Shown: positions 15,321-24,391 of the stretch, piece by piece
How positions within the stretch are numbered: position 1 is the stretch's first letter
Layout of the letters: every line of letters starts with the position of its first letter
Assembly (NCBI RefSeq): GCF_001908185.1
Contig: NZ_LGHM01000026.1
Location: forward strand, 22,653-86,652
Direction: 5' to 3'
Length of the DNA stretch: 64,000 nucleotides
Origin: Bradyrhizobium sp. AS23.2
GTDB lineage: Bacteria > Pseudomonadota > Alphaproteobacteria > Rhizobiales > Xanthobacteraceae
Position numbers and translations under genes: made by a program
Notes under the pieces: model-generated
The model's input: the letters and a program-made list of their open reading frames with translations, nothing else
What the model was told of the DNA's origin: nothing
Databases searched by the model: none

Positions 15321-16751
15321 ATGCGATTTGTGCCAGTTATTGCCTTTTTTGGAACTGCATGTGGTCTCGCCGCGGTCTACGCCGCGGGATCGGCAACAAT
15401 CACCGGCGCGGCCGGGAGTGCGGCGGCCGGAGCGACGCAAGCCTACGAGTCGACAAAACAGCTCCTCGCACCCGGTGATCGCGAAGCCTCAACCTTCGGG
15501 TCGGACACGCCTGTGTTCCGCTACGCCTCGATACAGCGCGGCAGCATCGAGCAGACCGTGACCGTCACCGGTGCCCTGCAACCGGTCAAGACGATCGAGG
15601 TGGGTTCCCAATTGTCCGGACAGCTTGCGCGGGTCTATGTCGATTTCAACGACACCGTCAGCAAGGACCAGCCGCTCGCGCTGATCGATCCCCGCAGCTT
15701 CGCGGCCAAGGTCGACGAGGCCAAGGCGGCGCTCGAAGTCGCCAACTCCCTCGTGGATATCGAGCGGGCCAAGCTCGATCGCGCCAGGATCGATCTGCAG
15801 AACGCCAAGGGCAGCCGCGCCGTGCTTGCCGCCAAGCTCGAGAGCGCCCAGGCGGTCAAATCATCGGCGCAGAAGACCCTGCAGCGAAAACTGGCGCTGC
15901 AGTCGCAAAACGTCGTTGCGACGTCGACGGTCGACGACGCCCAGACAGAGTTTACCGCTCGGCTCGCCCAGGAGCGCGAGGCCGAGGTGATGGTGTCCCT
16001 CAATTCCTACTCCGTGGACGGCGCGCAGGCCGACGTCCGCAGGATCGAGGCTGAGCTGAACCAGGCGAGGATGGCGGTGCCGGAGAAGGCGGCCGTACTT
16101 GCCGCGGCGCAAGCGGACCTCGACCGCACCGTGATCCGCTCGCCCATCGACGGCGTGGTCGTCGGCAGGTTCGTCAACGAGGGCCAGACGCTCGCCGTCG
16201 GGCTGGAGTCGCGCACCACCTTCGTGGTCGCCCATCGCCTCGAAGACATGGAAATCCACGCGCAGGTGGACGAAGCGGATATCGGACGCATCGCCCCCGG
16301 CCAGCGCGCCTACTTTACGGTAGATGCCTACCCCGACCGCCGCTTCGAAGCGATGGTGCGACAGGTACGCAAGGCGCCGCAGAACCAGCAGCACGTGGTT
16401 ACCTATACCGTCGTGCTTGCGACCTCCAACCTCGATGGCGCGCTGCTGCCCGGTATGACCGCGTTGGTCAAGATCGTGATCGAGCGCCAGGACGATGTGC
16501 TCAAAGTGCCGCTCGCCGCGTTGCGCTTCCAGCCTTCGGGCACGCGGACCGACGCAACTTCGAACCGCAGCGGCGTCTGGGTACGCACCCCGACCGGCTC
16601 CATCCAGCGGGTTCCGGTGACCGTCGGCGCGGCCGGCACCGAACAGGTGGCGCTCAAGAGCGGAGATCTCGTCGAAGGCAGCCAGGTCGCCATCGGTCAG
16701 GCAATCCGGCCCTCCGGTATGGAATTTCTTGGAATCAGGTTTGGATCATGA
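15321..16751 (+). CDS. MacA-like periplasmic membrane-fusion protein
   Basis: 476-aa adaptor of a tripartite efflux or secretion pump. An N-terminal hydrophobic segment (FVPVIAFFGTACGLAAVYAA) anchors it. It is followed by the lipoyl half IEQTVTVTGALQPVKTIEVG, a long alpha-hairpin region (about residues 130-260), and the second lipoyl half AAQADLDRTVIRSPIDGVVV. The beta-barrel part contains ALLPGMTALVKIVIE. This is the HlyD/MacA architecture. Its stop overlaps the start of the next gene by four bases (ATGA), so it is translationally coupled to the ATPase. No TolC-type outer-membrane partner is in the window. Confidence 0.9.
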   Translation: MRFVPVIAFFGTACGLAAVYAAGSATITGAAGSAAAGATQAYESTKQLLAPGDREASTFGSDTPVFRYASIQRGSIEQTVTVTGALQPVKTIEVGSQLSGQLARVYVDFNDTVSKDQPLALIDPRSFAAKVDEAKAALEVANSLVDIERAKLDRARIDLQNAKGSRAVLAAKLESAQAVKSSAQKTLQRKLALQSQNVVATSTVDDAQTEFTARLAQEREAEVMVSLNSYSVDGAQADVRRIEAELNQARMAVPEKAAVLAAAQADLDRTVIRSPIDGVVVGRFVNEGQTLAVGLESRTTFVVAHRLEDMEIHAQVDEADIGRIAPGQRAYFTVDAYPDRRFEAMVRQVRKAPQNQQHVVTYTVVLATSNLDGALLPGMTALVKIVIERQDDVLKVPLAALRFQPSGTRTDATSNRSGVWVRTPTGSIQRVPVTVGAAGTEQVALKSGDLVEGSQVAIGQAIRPSGMEFLGIRFGS

Positions 16752-17473
16752 CCGCCCGCCTGCCCCTTATCAGCCTCCGCTCCGTCTGCAGGACGTATCG
16801 CGCGGACGGGGTCGCAGTGACGGCGGTGCGCAATGTCAGCTTCGACATTGAGCATGGCGAAATCCTCGCGGTGATGGGACCGTCCGGCTCCGGCAAGTCC
16901 ACGCTGATGAACATGATCGGGCTGCTGGATCTGCCGAGCGAAGGCGCGATCTATCTCGAGGGCGCCAATGTCGCCCATCTCTCCGAGGACCGCAGGTCGA
17001 CCTTGCGCGCCCGTAGCATCGGCTTCGTGTTTCAATCCTACAATTTGCTCGCCCGCCACAACGCGATCGAGAATGTCGCCCTGCCGCTGGTCTATTGTGG
17101 TGTCGGCCGCAAGGAGCGGCTGGAACGGGCCGAGCACAGCCTCGCGGACGTCGGCATGCTGCACCGGGCGCATCACTTTCCGCGGCAGCTCTCCGGTGGC
17201 GAGCAGCAGCGCATCGCGATCGCACGTGCTCTGATCGCCTCCCCGTTGATCGTGCTTGCCGACGAGCCGACGGGCGCGCTCGACAGTCGCACCGGCGCCG
17301 AGATCCTGGCGCTGTTCGCCGCGCTCAACCAGCGCGGCCAGACCGTGGTGATGATCACCCATGATCCCGGCATCGCGATCCTGTGCCGTCGCACGATCCG
17401 CCTGCATGACGGAGAGATCGTCAGCGACGAGGCGCTGGCTCCGCTGCTGCCGAAACGGAGCGTTGCGTCATGA
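16748..17473 (+). CDS. ABC transporter ATP-binding protein, MacB/LolD type
   Basis: 241-aa ATPase. Walker A is GPSGSGKST, the Q-loop region is VFQSYNLLARH, the signature is LSGGEQQRIAIARAL, Walker B is VLADEPTGALD and the switch His is in VMITHDPG. The family drives mechanotransmission-type export rather than classical transport. In E. coli MacB the ATPase and permease are one chain; here they are separate, as in LolCDE-like systems. It overlaps both neighbours by four bases, making one coupled three-gene unit. Confidence 0.95.
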   Translation: MTARLPLISLRSVCRTYRADGVAVTAVRNVSFDIEHGEILAVMGPSGSGKSTLMNMIGLLDLPSEGAIYLEGANVAHLSEDRRSTLRARSIGFVFQSYNLLARHNAIENVALPLVYCGVGRKERLERAEHSLADVGMLHRAHHFPRQLSGGEQQRIAIARALIASPLIVLADEPTGALDSRTGAEILALFAALNQRGQTVVMITHDPGIAILCRRTIRLHDGEIVSDEALAPLLPKRSVAS

Positions 17474-18693
17474 CAATGCTCCAGGGCTTCCAGATCGCTC
17501 TGCACGCCTTGCGCCTCAACCCGCTGCGCAGCATCCTCACGATGCTCGGCATCGTCATCGGCGTCGCATCGATTGTGACGGTCTTCGCGATCGGGGCCGG
17601 CGCCCAGGTTCGCCTCCAGGAGCAGATCCGCTCGATCGGCACCAACGTGCTGATGATCACGCCCGGCGCGGTCGTTCAGGGCGGCGTGCGTCTCAAGGAG
17701 GGCACGAAGCTGACGATGACCGAAAGCGATGTACAGGCCATCCTCGAGCAGATTCCGGAGATCCAGGCCGCGGCCGGCTCAATCGCCGGAACGGCGCAGG
17801 TGATCCACGAGAGCAAGAACTGGAACACGACGATCAATGGCACCACGACCGGACACTTCATGGTGCGCGACTGGCAACTCTCCTCCGGCCGCTACTTCTC
17901 CGGCGCTGAGGAAGCTGGCGCCGGCAAGGTCGTGATCCTAGGAAGCACGGTCGCGCGCGAACTGTTCGCGCCAGGCGACGATCCGATCGGCGCGCAGATC
18001 AGGATCATGAAGGTGCCGCTTGAAGTGGTCGGCGTGCTCGACCACAAGGGCCCCTCGCAGGACGACGTCGCCTTCGTCCCCCTCACCACGGCCAAGCTGC
18101 GCTTCCTCGGCAGCGCCAGCAACATCAACCGGGATTCGGTCGCCTACATCATCGCGAAGGTGGCCGCCGACGGCCAGATGGCGGGCGCGCGAACGGAGAT
18201 CGAAAGCCTGCTGCGGCAGCGTCACCGGGTCCTCGCGGGCCAGGAAGACGATTTCAAGGTCCAGGATCCGGCCGCCGCCATGGAAGCGCAGCAGGGAGCA
18301 ATCCGCACCGTGGCGCTCCTGCTCGTCGCCATCGCGTCGGTCTCGCTGCTCGTCGGCGGCATCAGCATCATGAACGTCATGATCGTGTCGGTCACGGAGC
18401 GAACGCGGGAAATTGGAATTCGCCGGGCGCTCGGTGGGCGGATGCGGGACATCCGTCTCCAGTTTCTCTGCGAAGCGCTTGTACTCTGCCTCCTCGGCGG
18501 CGCTATCGGCGTTGTCGGTGGGGTCACGCTGTCGATGACAGTCGCCCGCATGGCCGGCTGGATCACGTCAATCGACAGCGAAGCGATTGCCCTGGCCCTG
18601 GTCTTCTCGATCGTGACCGGCCTCATCTTCGGTTTCTATCCTGCACACAAGGCGTCCAAGCTCAGTCCAATAGAGGCGCTCAAGACGGAATGA
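17470..18693 (+). CDS. MacB-like ABC permease (FtsX domain)
   Basis: 407 aa. An N-terminal transmembrane segment (LTMLGIVIGVASIVTVFAIG) is followed by a large periplasmic domain (about residues 45-270). Three C-terminal segments follow around TVALLLVAIASVSLLVGGIS, LCLLGGAIGVVGGVTL and LALVFSIVTGLIFGFYPA. The conserved TRIGIRRALG-like element reads TREIGIRRALGGR, and the chain ends with the family's typical AHKASKLSPIEALKTE. It would pass a substrate from the periplasm through MacA-like and TolC-like partners. Given the divergent curlin-like cluster, export of a peptide or surface component is possible but unproven. Confidence 0.93.
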   Translation: MTMLQGFQIALHALRLNPLRSILTMLGIVIGVASIVTVFAIGAGAQVRLQEQIRSIGTNVLMITPGAVVQGGVRLKEGTKLTMTESDVQAILEQIPEIQAAAGSIAGTAQVIHESKNWNTTINGTTTGHFMVRDWQLSSGRYFSGAEEAGAGKVVILGSTVARELFAPGDDPIGAQIRIMKVPLEVVGVLDHKGPSQDDVAFVPLTTAKLRFLGSASNINRDSVAYIIAKVAADGQMAGARTEIESLLRQRHRVLAGQEDDFKVQDPAAAMEAQQGAIRTVALLLVAIASVSLLVGGISIMNVMIVSVTERTREIGIRRALGGRMRDIRLQFLCEALVLCLLGGAIGVVGGVTLSMTVARMAGWITSIDSEAIALALVFSIVTGLIFGFYPAHKASKLSPIEALKTE

Positions 18694-18743
18694 CGACATG
18701 CTGGGATGGCCACATCAGCTCAACGGCCAGGGAGGAACTAGTC

Positions 18744-19055
18744 ATGAGTCCGGAATATTCGATTACACCAACGCCTCGTGAACGTCAGCTGATGATGCTG
18801 ATCGCGCGCGGAATGCAGAACAAGAACATCGCCTTCGAGCTCAAGATCTCGGAGAACACGGTGCGGGCGCATATCGGCAATATCATGCGCAAATACCGAC
18901 TCCAGAACCGGACTCAGATCGCGATTATCTTCGCGCTGCATGCGGCAACGCCATCGCTGCGGCGCGATCTCGCCAACGGCGGAGGCTATCCCGTCGCGGT
19001 GAAACCAGCGCAGGCGCTGGCGCAGAATCCGCAGGTAGAGATCGCGCCGAAATGA
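18744..19055 (+). CDS. Small LuxR/GerE-type DNA-binding protein
   Basis: 103 aa, essentially a lone helix-turn-helix domain: TPRERQLMMLIARGMQNKNI, then ISENTVRAHIGNIMRKYRL. It has no receiver or ligand domain. The start at 18744 is chosen because GGAGG lies 8 bases upstream; an earlier in-frame ATG at 18690 overlaps the permease stop. It follows the exporter genes in the same direction and could regulate them or the divergent curlin-like operon. The helix set is similar in kind to the C-terminal half of the FixJ-like regulator at 14061. Confidence 0.85.
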   Translation: MSPEYSITPTPRERQLMMLIARGMQNKNIAFELKISENTVRAHIGNIMRKYRLQNRTQIAIIFALHAATPSLRRDLANGGGYPVAVKPAQALAQNPQVEIAPK

Positions 19056-19272
19056 GCTTGCCGGCTACCGTGGCGTTATTCTATTTGAATTCGGAATTTT
19101 GTCATAGATTGTTCGTTGTGGCAGGCATTGCCGCGTCCGACGCGAGATCGGACTCGGGCGGCTCCGCCGGTCATCGTGCGCCATCGAGTTTGCGCCTCGT
19201 TGGTGCTTGAGAAGGAGTCTGTGACCGTATCGTCCCCACCTTCTCCCATCTCTCTTGCATAGCCGACAGCCC

Positions 19273-19290
19273 TTGTAACAAAACTGTCAT
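19273..19290 (+). promoter_or_regulatory. Probable Pho box upstream of the phosphodiesterase gene
   Basis: Two 7-base direct repeats with a 4-base spacer, TTGTAAC-AAAA-CTGTCAT, fit the PhoB consensus CTGTCAT-N4-CTGTCAT; the second half is perfect and the first has mismatches. It lies about 68 bases before the start codon, a sensible place for an activator. Confidence 0.55.
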
Positions 19291-19357
19291 ATTGCAAAAC
19301 TAAACGATTGCCGGGGCCGCGGTCGCGGCCATGCCGCCTCACCGCAGGAGAGATTTG

Positions 19358-21205
19358 ATGCGCCGTTCACTGGTGTTGCTGTCCGCCGGACTGACAGTGC
19401 TGTCCACCGGACTTGCCTTCGCCCAGAACAACACGCCCCGTAACCTGATCCTGTTCATTCCGGACGGACTGCGCGCGCTGAAGGTCACTCCCGAAACGGC
19501 GCCGGCGATGGCCGAAGTCCGCGACAAGGGCGTCAACTTCAAGAACTCGCACTCGCTGTTTCCGACCTTCACCATGGCCAACGGCTCGGCGATCTCGACG
19601 GGCCATTATCTCGGCGACACCGGCGTGTTCTCCAACACGATCTGGACCAACTACACCTCCGTCCCGGCCGGCGACACCGTGGTCCCCTTCATCGAGAACG
19701 ACGCCGTGCTCGGCGACATCGACGAGCATTTCAAGGGCGACTATCTGAACGAAGAGACCATCCTGAAGATGGCTCGTGACAAGGGCCTCAGCACCGCGGC
19801 GATCGGCAAGGTCGGCCCGACCTATCAGTTCGACCACACCGATCATCCCGAGAAGCCGGGCAAGCATTCGATCGTGATCGACGATTCCACCGGCGGCAAG
19901 AACGGCGTGGCGCTGTCGGACGAGATGAAGGAGGCCCTGACCAAGGCGGGTCTCGCCCTCGCCACCCCCGGCCGCGGCGACAATGGCAAGGCGGGCGATG
20001 CCAAGACGCCGGGCACCACGGTCGCCAACGTCGCCCAGCAGGCCTATCTCGCCGACGTCGCCACCAAGGTCGTGCTGCCGATGTTCAAGGCACGCAACAA
20101 GCCGTTCGTGCTGGTGTTCTGGTCGCGCGATCCCGATGGCACCCAGCACAACCAGGGCGACAGCCTCAACCAGATCATGCCGGGCATCAACGGCCCGAGC
20201 ACGATGGCGAGCATCAAGAACGCCGACAACAACCTCGCGCAGATCCGCAAGGCCCTGGACGAACTCGGGCTCGCCGCCAACACCAACATCATGATCCAGG
20301 CCGACCACGGCTTCTCGACCATCTCCAAGGAAAGCAAGACCAGCCCCTCGGCCAAGGTCAGCTATGACGACACGCCGAAGGACTTCCTGCCGATGGGCTT
20401 CCTGGCACTCGACCTTGCGAAAGCGCTCGACCTGCCGCTGTTCGACCCGAACGACAAGAACGCCGCCGTCATCGGCAATGCCCACCCGAAGGCCGGCAAC
20501 GGCGTGCTCGGCAAGGATCCGGCCAAGCCTGACCTCGTCATCGCCACCAACGGCGGCTCGGACCTGATCTATCTGCCGAACAGGGACAAGAAGCTGGCGG
20601 CCAAGACCGTCAAGGCGCTGCTCGAGCAGGATTACATCTCCGGCCTGTTCGTCGACGACTCGCTCGGCCGCTTCCCCGGCACCCTGCCGCTGTCGAGCAT
20701 CAACCTGCGCGGCAAGTCGGCGACGCCGACGCCGGCGATCGTCGTCAACTTCCGCTCCTATGCCAGCGAGTGCGGCGAGGCGCCGACCAATTGCTCGGTG
20801 CAGGTGGCGGACACGGTGCTGCGCCAGGGCCAGGGCATGCATGGCAGCTTCAGCCGAGGCGACACGTTCAACTTCATGGCCGCGATCGGACCGGACTTCA
20901 AAGCCGGCTTCGTCGACGAGCTGCCGGTCAGCAATGCCGACGTCGGCATGACGGCTGCCCAGCTCATGGGCCTGCGCGGCGCACAGAACGGCGGCCTGGT
21001 CGGCCGGGTGATGTCGGAGGCCCTGCCCAACGGCATCGTGCCGAAGGCGTTCAGGACTGTCGAGAAGTCGAAGATGTCCGAGAACGGCTTGCAGACTGTG
21101 CTCAACGTCCAGCGCGTCGGCACCCAGCGCTATTTCGACGCTGCCGGTTTCCCCGGCCGCACGCTCGGGCTCGAGACCGGCAAACAAAAAACGGCGGGGA
21201 AATAG
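19358..21205 (+). CDS. Secreted type I phosphodiesterase/nucleotide pyrophosphatase family protein
   Basis: 615 aa with a signal peptide (LLSAGLTVLSTGLAFA). NLILFIPDGLRA carries the first metal-binding Asp, and FPTFTMANGSAISTG carries the nucleophile Thr region. FWSRDPDGTQHNQGD and IQADHGFSTI supply the remaining metal ligands. These are the alkaline phosphatase superfamily landmarks, so it hydrolyses phosphodiester or phosphomonoester bonds outside the cytoplasm, releasing phosphate. AGGAGAG precedes the ATG at 19358, which rules against the upstream in-frame ATG at 19331. A Pho box-like site in its promoter implies induction under phosphate starvation. A hairpin terminator follows. Confidence 0.9.
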   Translation: MRRSLVLLSAGLTVLSTGLAFAQNNTPRNLILFIPDGLRALKVTPETAPAMAEVRDKGVNFKNSHSLFPTFTMANGSAISTGHYLGDTGVFSNTIWTNYTSVPAGDTVVPFIENDAVLGDIDEHFKGDYLNEETILKMARDKGLSTAAIGKVGPTYQFDHTDHPEKPGKHSIVIDDSTGGKNGVALSDEMKEALTKAGLALATPGRGDNGKAGDAKTPGTTVANVAQQAYLADVATKVVLPMFKARNKPFVLVFWSRDPDGTQHNQGDSLNQIMPGINGPSTMASIKNADNNLAQIRKALDELGLAANTNIMIQADHGFSTISKESKTSPSAKVSYDDTPKDFLPMGFLALDLAKALDLPLFDPNDKNAAVIGNAHPKAGNGVLGKDPAKPDLVIATNGGSDLIYLPNRDKKLAAKTVKALLEQDYISGLFVDDSLGRFPGTLPLSSINLRGKSATPTPAIVVNFRSYASECGEAPTNCSVQVADTVLRQGQGMHGSFSRGDTFNFMAAIGPDFKAGFVDELPVSNADVGMTAAQLMGLRGAQNGGLVGRVMSEALPNGIVPKAFRTVEKSKMSENGLQTVLNVQRVGTQRYFDAAGFPGRTLGLETGKQKTAGK

Positions 21206-21213
21206 CCCCGCCG
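21192..21213 (+). terminator. Hairpin overlapping the phosphodiesterase stop
   Basis: Stem CGGCGGGG/CCCCGCCG with the 6-base loop containing the TAG stop, followed by CTTTCTCT. Likely rho-independent terminator for the plus-strand gene. Confidence 0.65.
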
Positions 21214-21220
21214 CTTTCTC

Positions 21221-21242
21221 TCGCGCCCCGCAAGGGGCGCGA
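21221..21242. terminator. Second hairpin, 9-bp perfect stem
   Basis: TCGCGCCCC/GGGGCGCGA with a 4-base loop, between convergent genes; it could terminate the minus-strand gene at 21264. Confidence 0.55.
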
Positions 21243-21263
21243 AAATCTCAAGTACCAAAAATC

Positions 21264-21836
21264 TTACATGCCGATGTCGAACACGTTCGGCAGTTGGCCT
21301 GCCAGAGGCAGCGCGGTGGCGCCCAGAAAGGTCGCCACCATCGCCATGAGGCGACGGTTGTTCTGGCGCTTGCCGCGCATCTGGCCGGCGATCCACTCCA
21401 GCATCTCAGTGTTGACCTTGGAGGCGTAGGACGGCGCCCAGCTCTCGACGTCGGACTCGGCCGACAGCGCGACGCTGCGCGGCGGCACCTTCAGGCCCGA
21501 GGCGCTCGCGGCATAGTGGGCAACCGCCTTGACGAGCAGGTCGTCGAACCGGCCGCCGTCGGTACGCTCGGTCGCGGCCTCGTTGATTTCGAACAGCGCT
21601 TCGGCTTCGGCGCGGCTGACCGGCTGGTCGTTAACGGCTGTGGCCGTCAGGATGCGCGCGCACCAGGCGGCGTCATCGGCATCGAGCGAGCGGGAGAAAT
21701 GCACCCGGCCCTTTGTGGTCGGACCTTCGCCCGTGATCACGCCGTCGCGCACGATGGTCAGTGCATGGGCCGCGGTATCGCGGCAGGACGGTTCGAGGGA
21801 CGGCGACTCAGCAGACTTAGGCGCAGCGGCAGACAT
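21264..21836 (-). CDS. Hypothetical protein with C-terminal hydrophobic tail
   Basis: 190 aa, not recognised. The first ~140 residues look soluble and acidic, with a VRDGVITGEGPTTKGRVHFS stretch and a helix-rich part around VSRAEAEALFEINEAATERT. The last ~30 residues after a basic patch (GKRQNNRRL) are hydrophobic (MAMVATFLGATALPLAGQL), which suggests a single tail anchor. GGAAGTGAACT precedes the ATG. It is transcribed away from the peroxiredoxin gene. Confidence 0.75.
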   Translation of the reverse strand: MSAAAPKSAESPSLEPSCRDTAAHALTIVRDGVITGEGPTTKGRVHFSRSLDADDAAWCARILTATAVNDQPVSRAEAEALFEINEAATERTDGGRFDDLLVKAVAHYAASASGLKVPPRSVALSAESDVESWAPSYASKVNTEMLEWIAGQMRGKRQNNRRLMAMVATFLGATALPLAGQLPNVFDIGM

Positions 21837-22218
21837 AGTTCACTTCCAGATTTCTTCTGATCGGCCAGCATTTTCATGCGGACGTAAACGGGTGGTTAAT
21901 GATTCGATACGGGGATCGCGACTTTTCTCGATGGTTGCCGGTTAGTCGCTACGAGGACCATTTTGGTTCCGGAGAAATGTCGGGCGAGCGTGATGCGGAT
22001 CATAAAAGGCTTTATCGGGGCAATCGAGATCGTGAAGCTCCGGTGGAGATGTTTCGCCGCAGGCGCCGCTGTAACAGAAAGGTGCTAGGAGATCGGCCCT
22101 TCAGAGATGGAATTCACATTTTACTTGAACTGGTTCCCTTGGCGTCGCCGAGACCCTATAATAGCGGTGACGGCCAGAGATGGATTCTCAAGTAAATTCA
22201 ACGAGATGAGGTAGTATC
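21837..22218. other. Divergent intergenic region of 382 bases
   Basis: No gene supported. It must hold promoters for the hypothetical gene and the peroxiredoxin. The stretch just before the peroxiredoxin is AT-rich (TTCAAGTAAAT-like composition on either strand) but I cannot place a known regulator site. Confidence 0.5.
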
Positions 22219-22878
<660 letters not shown>

Positions 22879-22880
22879 CT

Positions 22881-22909
22881 TTTTGCGGTTGCGGATAGCA
22901 ACCGCAAAA
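22881..22909 (+). terminator. Hairpin terminator after the peroxiredoxin gene
   Basis: Perfect 11-bp stem TTTTGCGGTTG/CAACCGCAAAA with a 7-base loop, two bases after the stop codon. Confidence 0.75.
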
Positions 22910-23219
22910 TTCATCCCGGGGCGAGCGAACCCGGAATCGCGAAATTGCCCAATGCGCGATTGCGCATTGGGATTCGGTCGAGCCGACCGCCATGATCGCG
23001 GCGGATGAAGCTCTGCTTGTGTGTCCCGCATATTGAGAACCCGCTCGACGAGACACATCTCCGGTCATGCCAAGCCCATTCCAGCCGATCGTCGATCACG
23101 CCAAGGGACGCGAGCGCGCATTGGCCGCCCACGCAAAGATCCGCAAAGGTTGAGCGTTGCTTTGACACAACTTTGAAACTCGCTATCGTCATCGCTCCAT
23201 ACTAACCGTGGGGGACGAT
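22910..23219. other. Intergenic gap with a repeat fragment
   Basis: Positions 22911-22941 resemble the start of the GTCATTCCGGG repeat family (CATCCCGGGGCGAGCGAAC). The rest holds no gene I can support. The part before 23220 (TTGACACAACTTTG at 23162-23175) may contain the promoter of the lysine-rich protein gene. Confidence 0.5.
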
Positions 23220-23492
23220 ATGGACGACGAAAAGCCGATCATTGAACAGGCGATGGAGACGGCCACCACCGCCGTGGAAGCGACCAAGGAGGCGGCAGTC
23301 ACCGCCGTCAAGAAGGTCAGGAAAGCCGCCAAGAAGGTCGCCAAGAAAGTAGCGCCGAAGAAGGCTTCCAGGAAGAAGGCCAAGAAGGCCTCAAAGAAAG
23401 CTTCGAAGAAGGCTGCAAAGAAGTCGTCGAAGAAAGCGGCCAAGAAATCCGCAAAGAAAGCCGCCAAGACTAAAAAGAAGGCCAAGCGCTGA
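23220..23492 (+). CDS. Lysine/alanine-rich histone H1-like protein
   Basis: 90 aa. A short acidic N-terminus (MDDEKPIIEQAMETATTAVE) is followed by about 60 residues made almost only of Lys, Ala and Ser in KKA-type repeats, for example KKASKKASKKAAKKSSKK. This is the composition of bacterial H1-like proteins such as AlgP and HctB tails, which bind DNA or RNA non-specifically. Start at ATG 23220 or an in-frame GTG at 23208. The repetitive DNA makes length variation between strains likely. Specific role unknown. Confidence 0.85.
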   Translation: MDDEKPIIEQAMETATTAVEATKEAAVTAVKKVRKAAKKVAKKVAPKKASRKKAKKASKKASKKAAKKSSKKAAKKSAKKAAKTKKKAKR

Positions 23493-23550
23493 TCGCAGCA
23501 CCAGAGCAGGTCTCCGGGTACGGCGGCCCGGAGACGGCCCTCGCGATGCC

Positions 23551-24258
23551 CTACCCTCGCCGTTTGGCTGCGCGCCGGCCAGGGTGATGCTCGCCTTGCG
23601 GATCGCGAAATTCGCTGCGATGGCCGCGCCGGTCCTCCTTCGCGAAGCGCCGCCGCTTTTCGGCTGAGCCGAACTGCTTGATCACTCTCCTGCCGTTGAC
23701 CTTCTTGATGACGTAGCCGCCCTCGGTCATGGAGAACGGCTCCCTCAGCGTTCCCTTGTGGTCGAATTTGGTGCCGCGGGGATGATTGAACGGCTCGAAC
23801 CAGGACGGATAGACGAAATTCGACATCGGAAAGCCGCTGACGACGAAGGAGTCCTCCTCCACGGCGTCGCAGACCTCGTAGGCATATTGGGTGTTCCGGT
23901 TCTTGTCGGCCCAGAGATTGGCCATGGGGTCGAGCACCATCTCGAACAGCTCGTGCGAAGCCGCCACGCTGACCGGCTCGTCGCCCAGCGCCTTGACGAA
24001 GATCTTCGAGATCGGCTGACCGCGATGCGTCAGCTCGTGGCGCCCGAGCATGTTCTTGTGCGAGGCATCGTCGAAATAGACCAGTTGCCAGTCGGTCGGC
24101 TTTGCCTTCCGTGTGACATAGAGGTCGACCGGATAGCCCCATACCGGCAGGAAATGTTGATCGTAGCATTTCTGGAGTGCCGCGGTGAGCTTGCTCATGG
24201 TGTGGCCGCTGATCGTCTCCTCGGCGTAGTTGATGCAGGCAATCCGGACTGGATTCAT
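23551..24258 (-). CDS. Hypothetical protein with an HExxE motif
   Basis: About 235 aa from ATG 24258 (MNPVRIACINYAEETISG); an ATG at 24294 is an alternative. The core KCYDQHFLPVWGYPVDLYVT and the later SHELFEMVLDPMANLWADKN segment look like the metal-binding part of a small peptidase-like family in which HE is followed by a Glu and a DP. A canonical HExxH is absent. The C-terminus is very basic (EKRRRFAKEDRRGHRSEF), perhaps for nucleic acid or surface binding. Function unknown. It converges on the lysine-rich gene. Confidence 0.7.
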   Translation of the reverse strand: MNPVRIACINYAEETISGHTMSKLTAALQKCYDQHFLPVWGYPVDLYVTRKAKPTDWQLVYFDDASHKNMLGRHELTHRGQPISKIFVKALGDEPVSVAASHELFEMVLDPMANLWADKNRNTQYAYEVCDAVEEDSFVVSGFPMSNFVYPSWFEPFNHPRGTKFDHKGTLREPFSMTEGGYVIKKVNGRRVIKQFGSAEKRRRFAKEDRRGHRSEFRDPQGEHHPGRRAAKRRG

Positions 24259-24391
24259 GGACCTGCCGAGCAGTGCACGCCGCGCCTTCTTCATGGAAAT
24301 CACCGTGTGAAAGGGAGACTGAAATGCGGCAAGCCTAGCACGACGCGCCCCCACACGTCAGGGATGTATTCCGGCGCCGCGCCCTGTTTGC

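Noticed and set aside
19367..21187. A long open reading on the minus strand across the phosphodiesterase gene
   Set aside because: It is the complement of a clear gene with superfamily motifs, signal peptide and ribosome site; its translation is Arg/Ala/Gly-biased without any family resemblance, as expected of a GC-rich shadow.
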